Both the position numbers and the translations under genes were made by a program. A model generated the notes under the pieces. It was not told where the DNA came from, did no database searches, and saw nothing but the letters and a program-made list of their open reading frames with translations. From assembly GCF_013823385.1 (NCBI RefSeq), contig NZ_PNMA01000019.1, positions 1-64,000 on the forward strand: a DNA stretch of 64,000 nucleotides, in the 5' to 3' direction. This document shows, piece by piece, positions 63,348-64,000 of this stretch; positions within the stretch are counted from its first letter, which is position 1; every line of letters begins with the position of its first letter. Origin of the DNA: Hyphomonas sp. (GTDB lineage: Bacteria > Pseudomonadota > Alphaproteobacteria > Caulobacterales > Hyphomonadaceae).

Positions 63348-63384
63348 CCCCTTCTCCTGCGGGAGAAGGGGTTGGGGATGAGGG
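63348..63384 (+). repeat. Stem-loop repeat, type A, after the SMP-30 gene
   Basis: CCCCTTCTCC (63348-63357) and GGAGAAGGGG (63362-63371) form a perfect 10-base stem with a 4-base loop, followed by the TTGGGGATGAGG tail that also marks the type A repeats near position 160-280. It may act as a terminator, though no T run follows. Confidence 0.7.
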
Positions 63385-63519
63385 GGGCGCTCCCTCTGCG
63401 TCAAAACGCATTCCTCGCGGCGTGGCCCGGCTGTTCCTAAATCCCAATCCAGCCTGTTCCCAAGCCCGCCCGCCCATGCCATGCTCCCCGGCACCATCCA
63501 TCCTCCGGAGCCCTCTGCC

Positions 63520-64000
63520 ATGCGCCGCACATTTGCCCTTCTGCCCGTTCTCATTGCCCTTGCCGCCGCGCCCGCTCTGGCCGGCCCGCAGGATTTTCAG
63601 GAAGGCGCTGTCATCCCCGGCTATGGCAAATTTGCCCCGGTGACCGATCCCTCGATCACGCCGGCCTCTGTCTTCAAGATTGTCTATGATGTCTCCGCCG
63701 CCGAGGCCGGAAAGCCAAATGCCAGCCTCGACCGGGTGGCCCGCTTCCTCAACATGGCTGCCGCCGCCGGCGTTCCGGCGGGGAATGTCCAGCTTGCGGT
63801 CGTCGTTCATGGCCCGGCCACGGAAGACCTGCGCAAGACCCTGAAGGATGGCTCACCCAATCTGAGTGCGGAGCTTGTCACCGCGCTGATCGAAGCGGGC
63901 GTCTCGGTTCAGCTCTGCGGCCAGGCTGCTGTCATGCGGGATGCCGCCGCCGAAGACCTGATTGAGGGCGTCACCATCACCCTCTCGGCGATGACTGCCC
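63520..64000 (+). CDS. Secreted DsrE-like protein, 3' end beyond the window
   Basis: An ATG at 63520, preceded by CCGGAG, opens a frame that stays open to the window end (at least 160 residues). A signal peptide (MRRTFALLPVLIALAAAPAL, ending near residue 22) leads into a DsrE-like fold: VVVHGPATEDL and VSVQLCGQAAVMRD, with a conserved Cys in the second. Proteins of this type resemble sulfur-relay subunits, but the role of exported ones is unclear. The C-terminus is cut by the window edge. Confidence 0.8.
   Translation, partial: MRRTFALLPVLIALAAAPALAGPQDFQEGAVIPGYGKFAPVTDPSITPASVFKIVYDVSAAEAGKPNASLDRVARFLNMAAAAGVPAGNVQLAVVVHGPATEDLRKTLKDGSPNLSAELVTALIEAGVSVQLCGQAAVMRDAAAEDLIEGVTITLSAMTA

Overview
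The window is a gene-dense, GC-rich stretch of an alphaproteobacterial chromosome. It most likely comes from the Caulobacterales/Maricaulales group, and a Hyphomonas-like Hyphomonadaceae is my best guess (inferred from gene content, no database search). The main clues are a DivL-type kinase with tyrosine in place of the phospho-histidine, two perfect TTAA-N7-TTAA CtrA boxes, a bactofilin, an HWE-family kinase, a PTS EIIA/HPr pair, and the order rpmH-rnpA-yidC-engB-argB. No tRNA, rRNA, CRISPR array, transposase or phage gene is visible. Nearly all genes look like vertically inherited core genes.

Layout. 1-598 is non-coding and packed with GC-rich stem-loop repeats. 599-5790 holds murB, an EF-hand protein, divL behind a CtrA box, and a secreted ClpP-fold protein. 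5909-15250 holds an acidic amino-acid symporter, hrpB, dacB, rluA, a HAMP histidine kinase and a beta-lactamase-fold hydrolase. 15445-24064 is the rpmH-rnpA-yidC-engB cluster followed by argB, a DUF1036 protein, a HAD nucleotidase, dapD and an HWE kinase. 24076-29648 holds an esterase, two glycosyltransferases and a large zinc protease. 29836-38033 is the translation block infC-rpmI-rplT-pheST, then a potassium channel, dapB and the PTS pair. 38056-50028 carries branched-chain amino-acid synthesis (leuA, ilvC, ilvN, ilvB) with miaA, broken by DedA-like, SDR, Sel1, bactofilin, lysozyme and GNAT genes. 50103-57056 holds serB, a Nudix protein, an L,D-transpeptidase-fold protein, an EAL phosphodiesterase, pgsA and two TadG-like von Willebrand proteins. 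57241-64000 holds thyA, aqpZ, yhhQ, folA, an SMP-30 lactonase and a truncated DsrE-like gene, together with more stem-loop repeats.

How the genes work together. Lysine/diaminopimelate (dapB, dapD), arginine (argB), serine (serB) and branched-chain (leuA, ilvBNC) synthesis are all represented. leuA and ilvB each follow a short leader ORF rich in the regulated amino acids and a stem-loop, which points to attenuation. thyA and folA form the thymidylate/folate cycle. murB, dacB, the YkuD-fold protein, the GH25 lysozyme and the bactofilin concern the cell wall and shape. divL, the CtrA boxes and the EAL protein point to cell-cycle and c-di-GMP control.

Most noteworthy: the two leader-peptide attenuators, the ATA start of infC, an overlooked 53-residue very basic ORF between rplT and pheS, the CtrA box in front of an EAL gene, the paired inverted stem-loop elements near both window ends, and a cloverleaf-like 119-base intergenic structure at 59895-60013.
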